A stretch of DNA of 64,000 bases from Proales similis (Eukaryota > Rotifera > Eurotatoria > Ploima > Proalidae): assembly GCA_019059635.1 (NCBI GenBank), contig JAGVRJ010000009.1, positions 1,025,001 through 1,089,000 of the forward strand, read 5' to 3'. The notes below the pieces were generated by a model. The model made no database searches and was not told where the DNA came from. It worked only from the letters and a program-made list of their open reading frames with translations. The position numbers and the translations under genes were made by a program. Positions 11,272-22,560 of the stretch are shown in pieces (the stretch's first letter is position 1; each line of letters begins with the position of its first letter).

Positions 11272-11960
11272 CTATGCATCATTGTGGTGTTGAATCTCAT
11301 TCAACAGCTGCATCAGAGTGCAACAAGGAAACAGAGCTGCGTAGCAGTTGTCCTCGACCATTGATCCGTGCAGCTTGTAATGCGCTCTGATCTTGGTTCG
11401 CATTCCGCTCAACGACGAGCAACAGCAAAAGCATCTGTTTCCAATAGTGAAGCACTGCCAGCAGCCCGAACAGCATCCTTCCTATTCATGATCGAATCAC
11501 TTGTCTGACTTTGATGCGTTCTTGTTTCATTTTTCATTTGAACTTACTTCAGCGTCCATGTAAAGACAGCACAGGGTGCTGAGGTTAAATGATCGAATGA
11601 AAAGTGAAGCCGATCGTTTTTTTCAAACGAATCACTGCCTACCATGGAAAGCAAAAAGTGGCACAGCAGCAGTTGTCCACATTCTCGCAGCAGTCGCAAA
11701 AGCCGTAGGCGAAGCGATCATCATACGTGAAGTCGGACAGGTCCCTCTTCATTGGTTGTCTGCTATTGACCGGCATTGGTCTTTAAAATGGCGCCTCTTT
11801 AGTCAAATAACTCGCAAAATGGCCAAATAGGGAGAGGAACTTGCAGATAAGTAGGCGCAGGTAGAGTTGGGTAAATTTGCTGATTCTCTCCGGCTGGCTG
11901 TGTAGCATAAAATGGAGACGGTTGAATGGGATACGCGGCAGGCTTTTGCTGATCAGCCAT
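11272..11960 (-). CDS. PLAC8-type cysteine-rich protein (copy 1)
   Basis: Four exons (11960-11845, 11780-11643, 11578-11548, 11481-11272) give 164 residues. A proline/glutamine-rich N-terminus (QPSPFYATQPAGENQQIYP) leads into the PLAC8 cysteine-rich core: FCDCCENVDNCCCATFCFPC, then GCCSGCWQCF, and SGMRTKIRAHYKLHGS near the C-terminus. PLAC8/cornifelin/FCR proteins are small membrane-associated proteins with roles reported in cell size, metal handling and differentiation; the role here is unknown. The first intron (11781-11844) needs a GC donor (CT|GCAAGT) to keep frame; all others are GT-AG. Head-to-head with a second PLAC8-like gene. Confidence 0.82.
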
Positions 11961-12430
11961 GTTTTTGTTTTCACTTTTCTCGCCCTCTCTTTCTCTCTTT
12001 CTAAGTTTTTATGAAAGTGTTTACAAGAATATTTTAAAAGAAAACATTATTTGGCTTCTGTCGGTGACAGTAGACTGCTGATAGAGAAAGTGCCACCAGC
12101 CGCCAAATGAGAATAAATGATTAGATGGAAAACTTTGAAAGGGAAAAGCAAATTCAGAAGAAGAGAGCCACTCGTCAACGGTTGGATATGAGTTGCCGGA
12201 TTAATGAGAATCAAATGCGACAATTCTAATTAGCGTTGCCAAGTGGCTAGACCCCCCTAAAACTCATTGTGTTGCATAAAAGGCATCCGACAATTGAATG
12301 AAGTTCACTTTGGCTTCGCATGACTTCAAGGTAAGCCTTTTTTCCGAAACAGCATCACGAAAACTCCTTATGAATGTGAGGTTTGTTTATTAATAAAATA
12401 TTCGTCAATTCTGCCATTTGCAATCCAAGA
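11961..12430. promoter_or_regulatory. Shared upstream region of the divergent PLAC8-like pair
   Basis: 470 bp between the two start codons. On the plus strand a TATA-like box lies at 12275-12283. A GTAAGC donor after 12334 and an acceptor ending at about 12429 suggest an intron in the 5' UTR of copy 2, with a short upstream ORF from about 12300. On the minus strand the 5' UTR has CT-rich runs. Confidence 0.5.
12275..12283 (+). promoter_or_regulatory. TATA-like box for PLAC8-like copy 2
   Basis: CATAAAAGG, about 155 nt upstream of the start codon. The distance fits if a 5' UTR intron (about 12335-12429) is removed, placing the cap site near 12305. Confidence 0.45.
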
Positions 12431-13096
12431 ATGTCAAGACAGAAAATGTAAGTTGGCTATCGATGACTATTGTCTTTCGAGTCTAGGCCTAATCTCGCTA
12501 AAGTGCGCCTCGAAATTCAAAGGCGGTGACCCGACAGCCGGTCTATCGCAAATCGTTCGACTATCAGAATGAGTGGACTTATGGCCTGTGTGATTGTTTT
12601 ACAGATCTTAATATCTGCTGCTACGCCTGCTTTTGTCCGTTGTGGTAAGTAGAATATGGCAAAGTTGAACACGTTCTAAGCCAGGACCTGAATCGGCTCA
12701 ATCATTCAAAGCTTCGGAATAGAGCTATTCTCTGACGCCAGAGTAGGTTTTTGATATTAGAAGCCCAAAAAGCAGAGCGATTGACTTGTTTCAAAATAAA
12801 AGGAATTCGTCGGACTCATATGCACACCGGGCTCGCTGGCAAATTTGAGAACAAAGATCCGATCGACCTACAAGATCGAGGTGACCGCCAAACAGTCATC
12901 TAGCTCTTTGATTATTCTAATTTGCACAAAAAGGGGAAAATGGACACCGATCATTGTTGCGTTTGCTGGTAAGAGCTCAGGAGCGAGATAAATTGCCTCC
13001 AACTAAGCCAGAGTGATGCTTTTTGTTTTTGTTAGCTGCACTTGCTGTGCCATGATTCAAATGAAGAAGGAACTGCTGGCCAACGGCGAAGCCTGA
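12431..13096 (+). CDS. PLAC8-type cysteine-rich protein (copy 2)
   Basis: Six exons: 12431-12447, 12504-12644, 12712-12742, 12803-12880, 12934-12968, 13036-13096, giving 120 residues with the frame closing at every junction. Core motifs are YGLCDCFTDLNICCYACFCP, LANLRTKIRSTYKIEG and HCCVCCCTCCAMIQMKKEL, matching PLAC8 proteins (CDC-F, LRTxxRxxYxIxG, CCxxCxLCQMKREL). It lacks the proline-rich N-terminus of copy 1. Exon 3 is 31 nt in the same phase as the equivalent 31-nt exon of copy 1, which supports common ancestry. The C-terminal half carries two more introns than copy 1. The very short exon 1 is the least certain part. Confidence 0.8.
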
Positions 13097-13372
13097 CGCC
13101 ATTAAAAACTAATCACATTCTTTTGTTTTCGATTTGATTAAAGAAAAGACTAAAATCTTGAATTCGCTCGTTTATAATCTCGTGCTGGTCGTGGAATTAT
13201 CAATTTATGCTGCATAAATTAGCGGTCGGGTTGATTAGTGTACCGTCCATTTTCCATTTTCGTTCATCTCTTTTTTTTTTTACTTTTCCTCCTGCAGAAT
13301 TCGACACGAGCAGAATGCACTTTCTAAATTGTCTTGGCCACCTTGTTTCGTGAAATTTTAGATCAAAGCAAA

Positions 13373-14500
13373 ATGATCGGACGGTCAGCAATGCTTCTAT
13401 TCACTGTGGCACTTGTGTTTGGTATGGCCAAATCGAACAGTGACCATGTTCTGATTCGCCCGAACAACGTCACGCTCGGCCGTTTGTCTGACGATCACGC
13501 CGATTTTCTGAATGTCACTCAACTGGTCGGCAAATCTCTCGGCCTCGACCCGAGCCTCGTTCAGCACACAAAATTGGAATTCGGAGTCGACCAAGTGCTC
13601 AAGAACGACATGCATCCGTTTATTGAAGCCATTCACTTGGCCTATGTGAACCATTTGCCGCTAGTTATCTCACCAGACATGGTCTGGCATCTGATCGCCG
13701 CAGGCTCGGCCGCTTACATCAACCTGCACGCCGAAGAGGTTCGAAGCCAGTTTGTTGACCATGAAGGAAAAAAAGAGATTCAAGTGCGAAGAGACGAGTT
13801 TGTATTCGGCTCAGACGAAAACCCGTGGCACGAGGTGATCAGCGAATTCGGTTTGAAAATAGACGAAAACACCAAAGTGGAAACAGGCGCACTGTTCAAT
13901 GCAAATTTCAGCACAACAACGCCTGAATCGTTGATCGTCTCCAAAATAGTGCTCATGGACGCAATGAAAAAGTACTTTGACTACACATTTCTGACGCTTT
14001 GCGGCATCCCGGAGATCAAGCTCATGGGCAACGAGAACGACTGGCAGGTCATATTAAACAAGATAAAGGCATTAAAGCAGAAATTGCCCGGCCTGCAAGT
14101 CTGGTACAATGTAATGGAGGAAATATTGAACAAGTTTGTTCAAGTTTACACCGACCAAGTCGACAACGACTTTTGGAATCAAATTTACAAAGTGCAAGGC
14201 GGCTCCGGCGGCCCCTACATTTCTGGCTGGGCGATAAGCTTCTTTCCGTATCTGAAGAACGACAAGGCCAACTATTTCGTGTGGGAGAAGACTTGGTTCG
14301 ACGCAATTCAAACAGACGGCTTTGGCGGTCTGTCAACCACTGACTTTGGCATCACTCTAAACCGAGTGCCGTTTAAATGGAACTATCACGGCGAAGAGCA
14401 CGACATGCTATTCATCGGCGGCCTGTTTGGCATTTTCTTCAACCAAACGGACAGCTCGCTTAAGCCCATATTCGGCTATGCTGTCAGCGAGGCCAATTAA
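13373..14500 (+). CDS. Secreted DUF4419-like protein
   Basis: A single uninterrupted exon of 375 residues. An N-terminal signal peptide (MIGRSAMLLFTVALVFGMA) is followed by a region resembling DUF4419: HPFIEAIHLAYVNHLPLVIS, PDMVWHLIAAG, INLHAEEVRSQFVDHEGKK, VRRDEFVFGSDENPWHEV and GGPYISGWAISFFPY. I assign the family from these remembered landmarks. No biochemical activity of DUF4419 is known to me. There are several N-glycosylation sequons (NVT, NFS, NQT). The Met at 13373 is chosen because it directly precedes the hydrophobic core; the frame is open further upstream without an ATG. Lack of introns contrasts with its intron-rich neighbours. Confidence 0.75.
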   Translation: MIGRSAMLLFTVALVFGMAKSNSDHVLIRPNNVTLGRLSDDHADFLNVTQLVGKSLGLDPSLVQHTKLEFGVDQVLKNDMHPFIEAIHLAYVNHLPLVISPDMVWHLIAAGSAAYINLHAEEVRSQFVDHEGKKEIQVRRDEFVFGSDENPWHEVISEFGLKIDENTKVETGALFNANFSTTTPESLIVSKIVLMDAMKKYFDYTFLTLCGIPEIKLMGNENDWQVILNKIKALKQKLPGLQVWYNVMEEILNKFVQVYTDQVDNDFWNQIYKVQGGSGGPYISGWAISFFPYLKNDKANYFVWEKTWFDAIQTDGFGGLSTTDFGITLNRVPFKWNYHGEEHDMLFIGGLFGIFFNQTDSSLKPIFGYAVSEAN

Positions 14501-15292
14501 GCCAACTCGACTCGCTGATATCATTCTCGCTTGCTTTTTAGTCAATTATTTCACAATGTAATCTCGACAAATTTTTTCATCAATGACATTTATTCGCCTC
14601 CCTCTCATCTATTCATGCGCTCTTTTCAATTTTGTCTTAATCATCAAACAAATAACAACTTTCTAAAAAAAAAAAGCAAAAATGAACATACAGCTGTTTG
14701 AAATAAAGTCATAGCCAGAATCGTCAAAATTTCGAAATGTCTTGATCATTAAGCATTTGCATACGTGTGTGCTGGTCTGCGCAAGAGAGTGTGTGTGTGT
14801 GTGTCATATTCTCCTTGCGATTGTCTAAAATTTTATTTCGCAAAAGCCCACACAAAGCCAAACAAAGGCAGAGCTTTGATTATAACCTTTGTGCGTACCC
14901 GGCGACTGTTAACACAATCTCGAGTGCCGAAGAATTCGATTGGAAAAGGTGATGCCTGTTTCGAGTCGATGCGCAGCAACAGTGGCGGCCATCAAACAGT
15001 TGTGCGTTATTATGCTCGCTTGTTCATTATTAGCAATTCGAACGACGAAGAATCGCGCTCGCTTTGCTTTTTGGAGCAAATTGCAAATTCTTATGTAAAT
15101 AAGATTTCCTATTCTTGCAGGCCAAATATATTTTTGGCCGGCTATGCTCTCTCTCTCTCTCATATTTAAAAAATAGCGAGCTACACATACCGTTGTAAAG
15201 CTCCAGTAAGCAAGCAAAGCACTAAAGCTCTCAGTCTTTGGATTGTTGTCGACTCTTCTTCATTCAGATCATTTGCTTCGTTTGCCTTAGAT
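14501..15292. other. Intergenic with GT repeat
   Basis: No gene seen. It contains an A-rich run near 14666, a GT microsatellite at about 14789-14803 and a CT tract near 15150-15161. It must include the CD109/TEP promoter. Confidence 0.5.
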
Positions 15293-18200
15293 ATGCGTTT
15301 GCTGAACTCTGTTCTTCTGCTCGGTCTTTTGGCGTACCTAAGAGCGCAGAGCACCGAGTAAGTGACTTGGAGCGAAGCGCTTCTGTCGCATCTCAGCAAT
15401 TTCATTCTGTTTCTATGTTTTCAGCAAGTTCTTCATTACCACGCCTCACGAGTGGCAAGCCGAACTCGATCAAACCATTCTGATCAATTATCTCAATTCT
15501 GATTTGGCTATTGTCGAAATACGCCTCTTGAATGCCAAGAATGAGGCGGAGACGTTCACAATCTCAAAACCGGTAGACCCGACCGGCTTTGACCTGATCA
15601 AGTTTCGAGTGAGTAAAACTTGAGTCTAGGCCGACGAGGAGGCTATTTAAGGTTCTTTTAAGATCTCGAATACCTTATCGGCGGGCAAATACAATCTCAC
15701 GGTGATCGGAAAGAACCAAAATGGCGATTCGCTATTTGAAGCTGCAAGTGGAGACATTACAGTCAAGACAACAAGCAATGGTGTTTTCGCTCTTCTCGAC
15801 AAACCCAAGTACAAGCCAGGCGACACTGTTCGCCTGAGGGTGGTCGGATTCGACGCTAAACTTCGTCCATTGCAGAGCACCAATGCCTCACTGTATCTGA
15901 TGGTTCGTTTGGCTCATTCTTCAACACTTCCCATACCGGAAGAGCACTCATACGGCTTGTATCTGTTTTGTTAAAAGGATCCAAAAGGAAATCGAATGAG
16001 ACAGTACTTGGATTATGAGTTCTCTCAAGGACTCTTGCCTGACATAACATTTCCGATCATTCAGCGGCCTGTGTTCGGCGAGTGGACTATTCAATTGACT
16101 ACTTCGGTAAGAGCTTCGTCCTAATTCAGACTGTGGCCAAATTTAATGCGAAGCAAAAGAGCGGAGCCAGCCTAGAGCAAGCATTTCTTGTCGAAGAATA
16201 CGGTTAGTGCTGTTAGTTCAATTCAAATGGGCCGATCCTCTTAAACCGATTCGCTCCTAGTCTTGCCCAGATTCGATTTTGACCTTGAACTGCCCGAATA
16301 CTTGCTGATCGATGATTTTGAACTAAACGGGCTTATTAGAGCCAAGTATACGTTCGGCAAGCAAGTCGAGGGACGCGTCCTATTCCAAGTTCTCGAGACC
16401 TGGAACCGCTATTCAGCCGAAGCGCCGTCTGTGATCAGCTCGCAAAGTTTTGAGGTAACTTTGACCTTCAATCTCTTGGGAGGCAGTTTTTCTTTAACTC
16501 GACTCCAAAGCTAACGGGAGACTCAACAGCATTCAAACTGCCAATTGCTATGGAGAAGTACACGTGGAATTTCGTGCTCAACGCGACCGTCATTGATGCG
16601 CTGAGCGGTCAGAATCGAACAAAACAGTTTGAAATCAGAGTGTACGATGCCGAATTCAATGTCTACCCGAGCAACTACAATTTCATTCCAAACCAATCGA
16701 ATCAGTACAAAGTAGGCGAATAATTTCAAATTGCTCATCTCGATTCGCCTCGAATAACATGCGATTGGTCGCGTGCAAAGTTGAATTTTCAATATCCAAA
16801 CCAGAAGCCATTCGCCAAAAAGTCTGTTCAAGTGGAAATAACTGTTGACAGCGCCAAAAGTGCACAGCGGGTCACCTTGCAGAAAATTCAGGCGCAAACT
16901 GATCTGCTGGGAAATGTGGACGTTTCAGTGGTTGTGCCCGAAGATGCCCAAAGTCTGGTCATGAACGTAAATTCGCTCTTAGATCAACGCGTGTTGTAAA
17001 ATTCCGAGTTAATCTGCGCAAACGCGCTTCAGATTACCTCGACAGAACGGCGCAATTCGTTCAGAATTGTTTACCTTTGGTCAGGAAGACAAGATGTTTA
17101 CCAGCGTGCTGAGCTTCAGCTCGATCTGATCAACACTACTCCTCTGGAGCCTGCGAGCAAAGCGGTCATCAACGTGACCAATTCTGAATCGGACAGCTGC
17201 CGCAAAGCAAAATATTTCGTAAACTCGACGTTCTTCTATTTTGTTTTTTCTTCCCGGCATTTAAAATCGCTTCAATAGGTCCTCTCACGTTCGATCATTG
17301 TCGAGAGTGGCTCATTTGAGTTGTGTCGCCAGACTTTGCTGGAGTTAAATTTGACGCCATTCCACGCTCCGAGTTCGACGCTATTTGTCTTCTTCTTGAA
17401 CGAGACAAACGCCCTCTTTCTTCAAACCTTACAGCTTACTGTCTCTGGCTACTCTGATAACTTCATGCAAATGGAATTTGACGGAAAAAGCCTAAGTCCA
17501 GGCCAAGAGGCAACATTGAATGTGAGAAGCAGTAGCGGGTCGACCGTGGCTCTTTGCGTGGTTGACAAGCGAGTAGAACTTATGGGCAAAGCGAGTTCGC
17601 TTGATTTTGACCGCTTGAATCAGTTCTTGACTAGTCTCACTCTGAACGGCTTCTATTCGCCGGTTGAAATGAACATTAGACCGATGGCTGACTCTATGCC
17701 TCCGATTGGCTTCTGGAACAAGCATCCCATTCAACTGACCCTTGAAGTGAGTCATCTTCCACTTGATTGTCCCAATCAATCGCCTTTCAAATCAATACTC
17801 TAAAGCAAAATGGCATGCTTCTGTTCACTGACTTGAAATTTCTCGAGCCACAGTTTCTGAGTGAGTGAAACGCTTCAGCGATCAAGACAATAGGAATATA
17901 TTCATGGATTTGATTCTAATCTAGACATTTCGATACCAATGCCGATCGCCTTCAACGACGGAGTGATGGCGCAGAACATGGCACCAGAGATGATGATGAA
18001 ACCAGGGGAAGCATCGCCACAGGCCTCTGGCCAGACAAGAAGCGACTTTAGAGAAACATGGATTTGGACTACGGCACAGATTGAGTAAAGCCGATGTTGC
18101 TTTAGCCGTCCATGAGAACGGGCTTTAATCTTTCTCTAAAATCAAAGTCAAACCGGACAGTTGTCTCTCAAGTCGCAAGTGCCCGACTCCATTACTAGCT

Positions 18201-20528
18201 GGGTTGCACAAGGGTTCTCATTGAACCCAGAGAAGGGCCTCGCAGTTGCAAACCGAACCGAGGTGAGCAGTCAGCAACCACCAATAGAACCGTTAAAATG
18301 TTTCTGTACAAATCGTGCATGTTTAGGTCACTGTTTTCAAGCCATTTTTCGTGTTCATGCTGTTGCCCAGCAGCTTGGTTCGCGGAGAGATATTCAAGCT
18401 CGAGGCGCTGGTCTACAATTACCTGGACACTGACCTGAACGGAGTGACTGTGACACTTAAGCAGAACGGTCAATTCAAAGTCGCCAGTCGTCTGAGTGAA
18501 ACCGAATACGAAGTCGTCGAGACCAATCAAGACCTTGTGGCTCAGATCGATTCAATTAAATCACAATCGGCCCAGACAGCCACGTTTTACATTCAGCCGT
18601 CTATAATTGGTCAGCTTGTGCTCACAGCTCAAGCTGAGGCGGCCGGAGACTATCGAGACGGCGAGGAGAGGAGAATAAGCGTGAAAGCCGAAGGTGTAAC
18701 CGAATACCGCAGCAGCTCAAATCTAATTGATTTGAGAGAAGAAAATAAGCGCAACTGGCGCGTGGAGATGGAAGTTCCGCAAGACAATCTTGTCGATGGT
18801 TCTGTGTACTGTTCGTTTAACTTGGTGGGAGACATTCTGGGCAACGCGTTCAGTAACTTGAAAAACTTGGTTCGCAAGCCGTATGGCTGCGGAGAGCAGA
18901 ACATGCTCGGTCTAACGCCGAACATTTACGCGCTCAAGTATTTGCAATCGAGAAGCGATGCGCAGACTGCCGTGGACCTGGTCCAGCAAGCCAAAGACAA
19001 TATCTTGTTTGGCTATCAGAACGAGCTGAGCTATATGCGCGACGACGGCTCGTTCAGCGCGTTTGGCAACAGTGACAAGAGCGGAAGCTCATGGCTCACT
19101 GCGTTTGTGGTCAAGTCTTTTGCCCAAGCCAGCCTCTACCTGGAGCCAGGACAAATCGACTCGAACGTTACGGCTCAGGCTCTTGGTTGGTTGATCAGGC
19201 AACAGAATGAAGACGGCTCTTTCAACGAGCCGGGCAAAGTTATTCACAAAGACATGCAGGGCGGAGTAAACAGCCAACTTACCATATCCGCTTACATTGC
19301 GATAAGTCTGCTCGAAGCGGGCCGGCCAGAGGCATCGCCGGCCATTCAGAAGAGCATCAGCTATCTGGAAAAGCAGTTCGACGCTCAGAACTATGATCTT
19401 TACTCTTTAACGTTGATGTCCTATGCATTTAACTTGAATTTGAGTCCAAGAGCTGAGGCCGCATTCGAAGCCCTCAAGGGAAAAATGATGCAAAATGTGC
19501 CCACTGTCGCCTACTGGACCAACTCCGAATCGTCAGACAACAACAACACGGCAGCTTTGACCAAGCCCGTCGATGAGACTCAGACCAATTCGGCGGATAT
19601 TGAAATGACCAGCTACGGCCTAATGACATTCTTGCTGCGAGGTCAAGTGGCTGAAGCGCTTCCCATTGCCAAGTGGCTCATAAGTCAGAGCAATTCGCTC
19701 GGTGCCTACACGAGCACACAGGACACGGTGCTCGCTCTCCAAGCCCTCTCTGAATTCAATTCTAAATTGGGCGTTTCGGTCGGAGCAAGCAACACGCAAA
19801 TGGAAGTGAATGTTCGAGTTGGCTCGGATGCCAAAGTGTTTAAGATTGCTTCAGATAACAATCTTTTGCTTCAGACCTGGACGCTGCCTAGTTGCGACCA
19901 GCCGGTCGAAGTAAACGCGGTCGGCAGCGGAGTAGCTCTCTTTCAAGTTGTTAGCAGCTTTAACTTGCAAGCAAAGACGTTCAAGAGCAATTTCGTGCTC
20001 CAGCAGCAGATGAATCTACGTTCGAAGAGAGCAGCCGATGACTCATCGCTTGCAAACGTAGTGCCCGTAAAAACGTGTGTCAGATATGACGAGCAAGATG
20101 CGAGCGGCAAAGCCATTTCCACTGGCATGGCCATAATCGAGTCTGGAATCGTGGGCGGCTACGAAGTAAACAAGGACGAGCTTCAAACGCTGAAGAATAG
20201 CCTTGCGCAGCTGAAGCTTGTGGAAGTCACCGATGACAATCGAGTGCTGTTTTATTTGGACGAGGTCAACAACACTCTCGCATGCATTGACTGGAACTTG
20301 TACAAGAGTTTCGACGTTGCTAATGTAAAGCCAGTGTCTGTGCGTGTCTACGACTACTATGACTCAAAGCAGCAGGAGAATATGATGTTTACGCCAGACC
20401 TCAAGTTCAGCGTAGTCGAGCTTAACCGGCAAAATTTGCTTAATGCCCAAACGGCCATATCCCACTGCATTTGGCTTCTCATCTCTATCCCTATCTTGCT
20501 TTCACTTTATTTCAATAGCCTGTTTTAA
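15293..20528 (+). CDS. CD109-type thioester-containing (alpha-2-macroglobulin family) protein
   Basis: Fourteen exons (15293-15357, 15425-15608, 15663-15902, 15978-16106, 16130-16202, 16261-16454, 16511-16711, 16781-16966, 17033-17218, 17279-17746, 17806-17860, 17925-18084, 18148-18262, 18327-20528) join in frame to 1485 residues, typical of the family. A signal peptide starts MRLLNSVLLLGLL. Macroglobulin domains include DKPKYKPGDTVRLRV. The thioester motif GCGEQ is at 939-943, followed by SSWLTAFVVKSFAQA of the TED. A histidine at about 1059 (VIHKDMQGG) sits where C3 has its catalytic His, which suggests hydroxyl-directed acylation. An RSKR site lies late in the protein. The end is a hydrophobic tail (IWLLISIPILLSLYFNSLF), suggesting a GPI-anchor signal as in CD109. 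Likely an extracellular immune or protease-binding protein; function inferred from family. Confidence 0.92.
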
Positions 20529-20704
20529 TTCAATTTAAATCGCCATAATAATCGCCCATGCATTCTTCTTTTTCTTATAAAACAATAAAACTTCGGCTAG
20601 ATTACCGACAAGTAGTATCCATAGAATTCTGATAATCGTCCCAGCATGTATTTGCTGGCATTTATTATCAAGCTCAAGCTCAGTTTGATTTAAAATGAGA
20701 CAAA

Positions 20705-20839
20705 TCAAATAAACATGACAACAATCAAAGCGATAATGAGAATGATCTCGATCCCGATCAATATTGAGTAGCAAATCTTTACCCATCTAGGACAGGAATC
20801 CTCGGTCTCCTGAGAACGGTACGATCGGTTCGTTGGCAT
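20705..20839 (-). CDS. 44-aa tail-anchored membrane microprotein
   Basis: An ATG-to-TGA frame of 45 codons: a polar N-terminus (MPTNRSYRSQETEDSCPR), then WVKICYSILIGIE and a very hydrophobic end (IILIIALIVVMFI). The topology is that of a tail-anchored or small integral membrane protein. AATAAA follows about 50 nt after the stop on the same strand, as expected of a short 3' UTR. No family recognised. It lies 3'-to-3' with the CD109-type gene, in a spacer where nothing else is expected. It could also be chance, given its length. Confidence 0.5.
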   Translation of the reverse strand: MPTNRSYRSQETEDSCPRWVKICYSILIGIEIILIIALIVVMFI

Positions 20840-20982
20840 TATTTCTATAATTGTTTCTGCGGCTCAAGTTTAATTTCGTCAAATGTCGAATGACTTTTCT
20901 CTTGAAATCTGTCTCTGTGTAGACTCGAAATAGAATGCCGTCAAATTTCATGTCGGGCTATTTCAAGCTTTAAAACTTATTT

Positions 20983-22540
20983 TTATTTCGTTTCATTTTT
21001 ACTTTCAAAAGGGCAAATAATAGCAAGTGACTTGAGCCATCCAAAAGAAATGAGAATTTCTTTACTCGACGTGAGAATCAGAAACTCTGACTCGTTCTTG
21101 AGCTCTTCGGCCACAAACGAGCTTGAGCTGAGGCCACCGCTTTTGACGCAGTGTCTCATCAGTGAACCGTCTGCTCCATGCGAGTAAACAAGCAGAGCTC
21201 CGTCGCTGGTATCTTCATACACAGAGATGCTAAGCACATGTGGCTGCTCGATTACGCGGCAAAGTTTGAATGTTTCACGCTCGTGAATAAGAATCGCTCG
21301 TTTCCAGTCGACAATCACGATAAAGTTGTTGACCACTCGAACGCTCCATGGGTTGTTGACAACCTCTCGGTCAAGTTCAATTGAGTCGATGAAATTTCCT
21401 GCCGAATCAAACGTGTCGATGCTAGCGGGCCCTTGGTCAAGGACATAGAGCCGATTATTTGAATAGCAAATGTCTCGAGGGCACTCAAACTCGGGCTTTG
21501 TTAGCGTTCCGCTCAGAATTCTTTTCAATTTGGTCAGTCGACGGTTGAAAATCAGCACCCGATGCAGCTCCATGTCACAAGCGTAGACGTTTTCATGTCG
21601 ATCATGGTCGCAGCAGATTGCGTACAAATTCTTAAATTTAACGCCGTTCACGCGCGAGATCTGCTCGACCAACGGCTCTGATCCGTCGACTGTGGTAATG
21701 TTTCGCACAAGCTTGAGCTCGGTGGCGAAATCGCTGATCAAAAGCGAGTATGAAGATGAGTCCTTGAGGAAAATCTCGGTCAAGCCGCACACGCTTTTGG
21801 CGAATTTTCTCAAGTCGAGCCATGTGAGCACCGGAGGTCGGTGAAAATCGACACTTGACCAGTCTTGGGCTGCGTGAAAATGGCCGATCGCAATTTTAAA
21901 ATTCACATTTGCGGACAAATTCGCACCACCGTCACGATCTGATCATGAAAAGAGAGAAAATTTAGAGCGAGCTCGACGCAAATTCAAGTTCACTCACTTT
22001 GGCGGCTCGTTTGGTCGTGTGCTTGACTGCCTTTATCGTCTTTACTTAGACGAGTCTGTAGCGCCAGTGAAGCCTGCTCTAGATCAATTCGAATCGAGTC
22101 GCTCCTCAAGGCAATCTCGTCTTTGATAAATTCGTACTGGCCATTGACAATCATCTCACAGTTCTCTAAAACTCGTTCTTTGAAACAAAAATTAAGTCGC
22201 ATTCTCTCACTTGTGTAAGGCAGGCGGCCAGATTACCTTTCAGAGTTTCGATTCTTCTTTGACATCGGTCGATTAAATCTTGAAGAACGAGAGCAGAGTT
22301 GTTTGCAAGTTCAGACTCGTAGCCTTGGCCGTCTGAGACAAGCTCTTTGATTCGATGCGTTTCATTGCAAATCGGGCATTCATATGAACCCGAATAATCG
22401 GCAGTCGATTTAAGACAATTGAAACAGGCGTAGAGCTTTTTCGAGCCGGTGAGCGTCTTGTCCAACGCCGATGGACAAATGCGAACTGGCTGCTCACAGA
22501 CCAGATGCTCCTTATTTATTATGCAGGCGAGTAGATTCAT
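20983..22540 (-). CDS. Zinc-finger / coiled-coil / NHL-like beta-propeller protein (TRIM-like)
   Basis: Three exons (22540-22237, 22177-21998, 21938-20983; both introns 59 nt) give 479 residues. Residues 1-70 hold a RING-like cysteine array: VCEQPVRIC, YACFNC and YECPICNETH, without a clear RING histidine. A coiled coil follows (LQDLIDRCQRRIETLKERV). The C-terminal half (about 190-479) looks like an NHL/six-bladed propeller: NLYAICCDHDRHENVYACD, CPRDICYSNNRLYVLD and PWSVRVVNNFIVIVDW. This layout (RING-coiled coil-NHL) is that of TRIM2/3/32/71-like proteins, but the B-box is not visible and the RING is degenerate, so E3 activity is uncertain. Start codons of this gene and SLX9 are only 20 bp apart. 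Confidence 0.75.
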
Positions 22541-22560
22541 GCGAATATTATCCGATTTAG
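22541..22560. promoter_or_regulatory. 20-bp head-to-head spacer (bidirectional promoter region)
   Basis: The ATG of the zinc-finger/NHL gene (-) begins at 22540 and that of SLX9 (+) at 22561. Either the transcripts overlap at their 5' ends or one gene starts further in. Confidence 0.5.

Noticed and set aside
15000-15200. Open frames with CT/GT repeats upstream of the CD109-type gene
   Set aside because: Overlapping frames on both strands caused by simple repeats.
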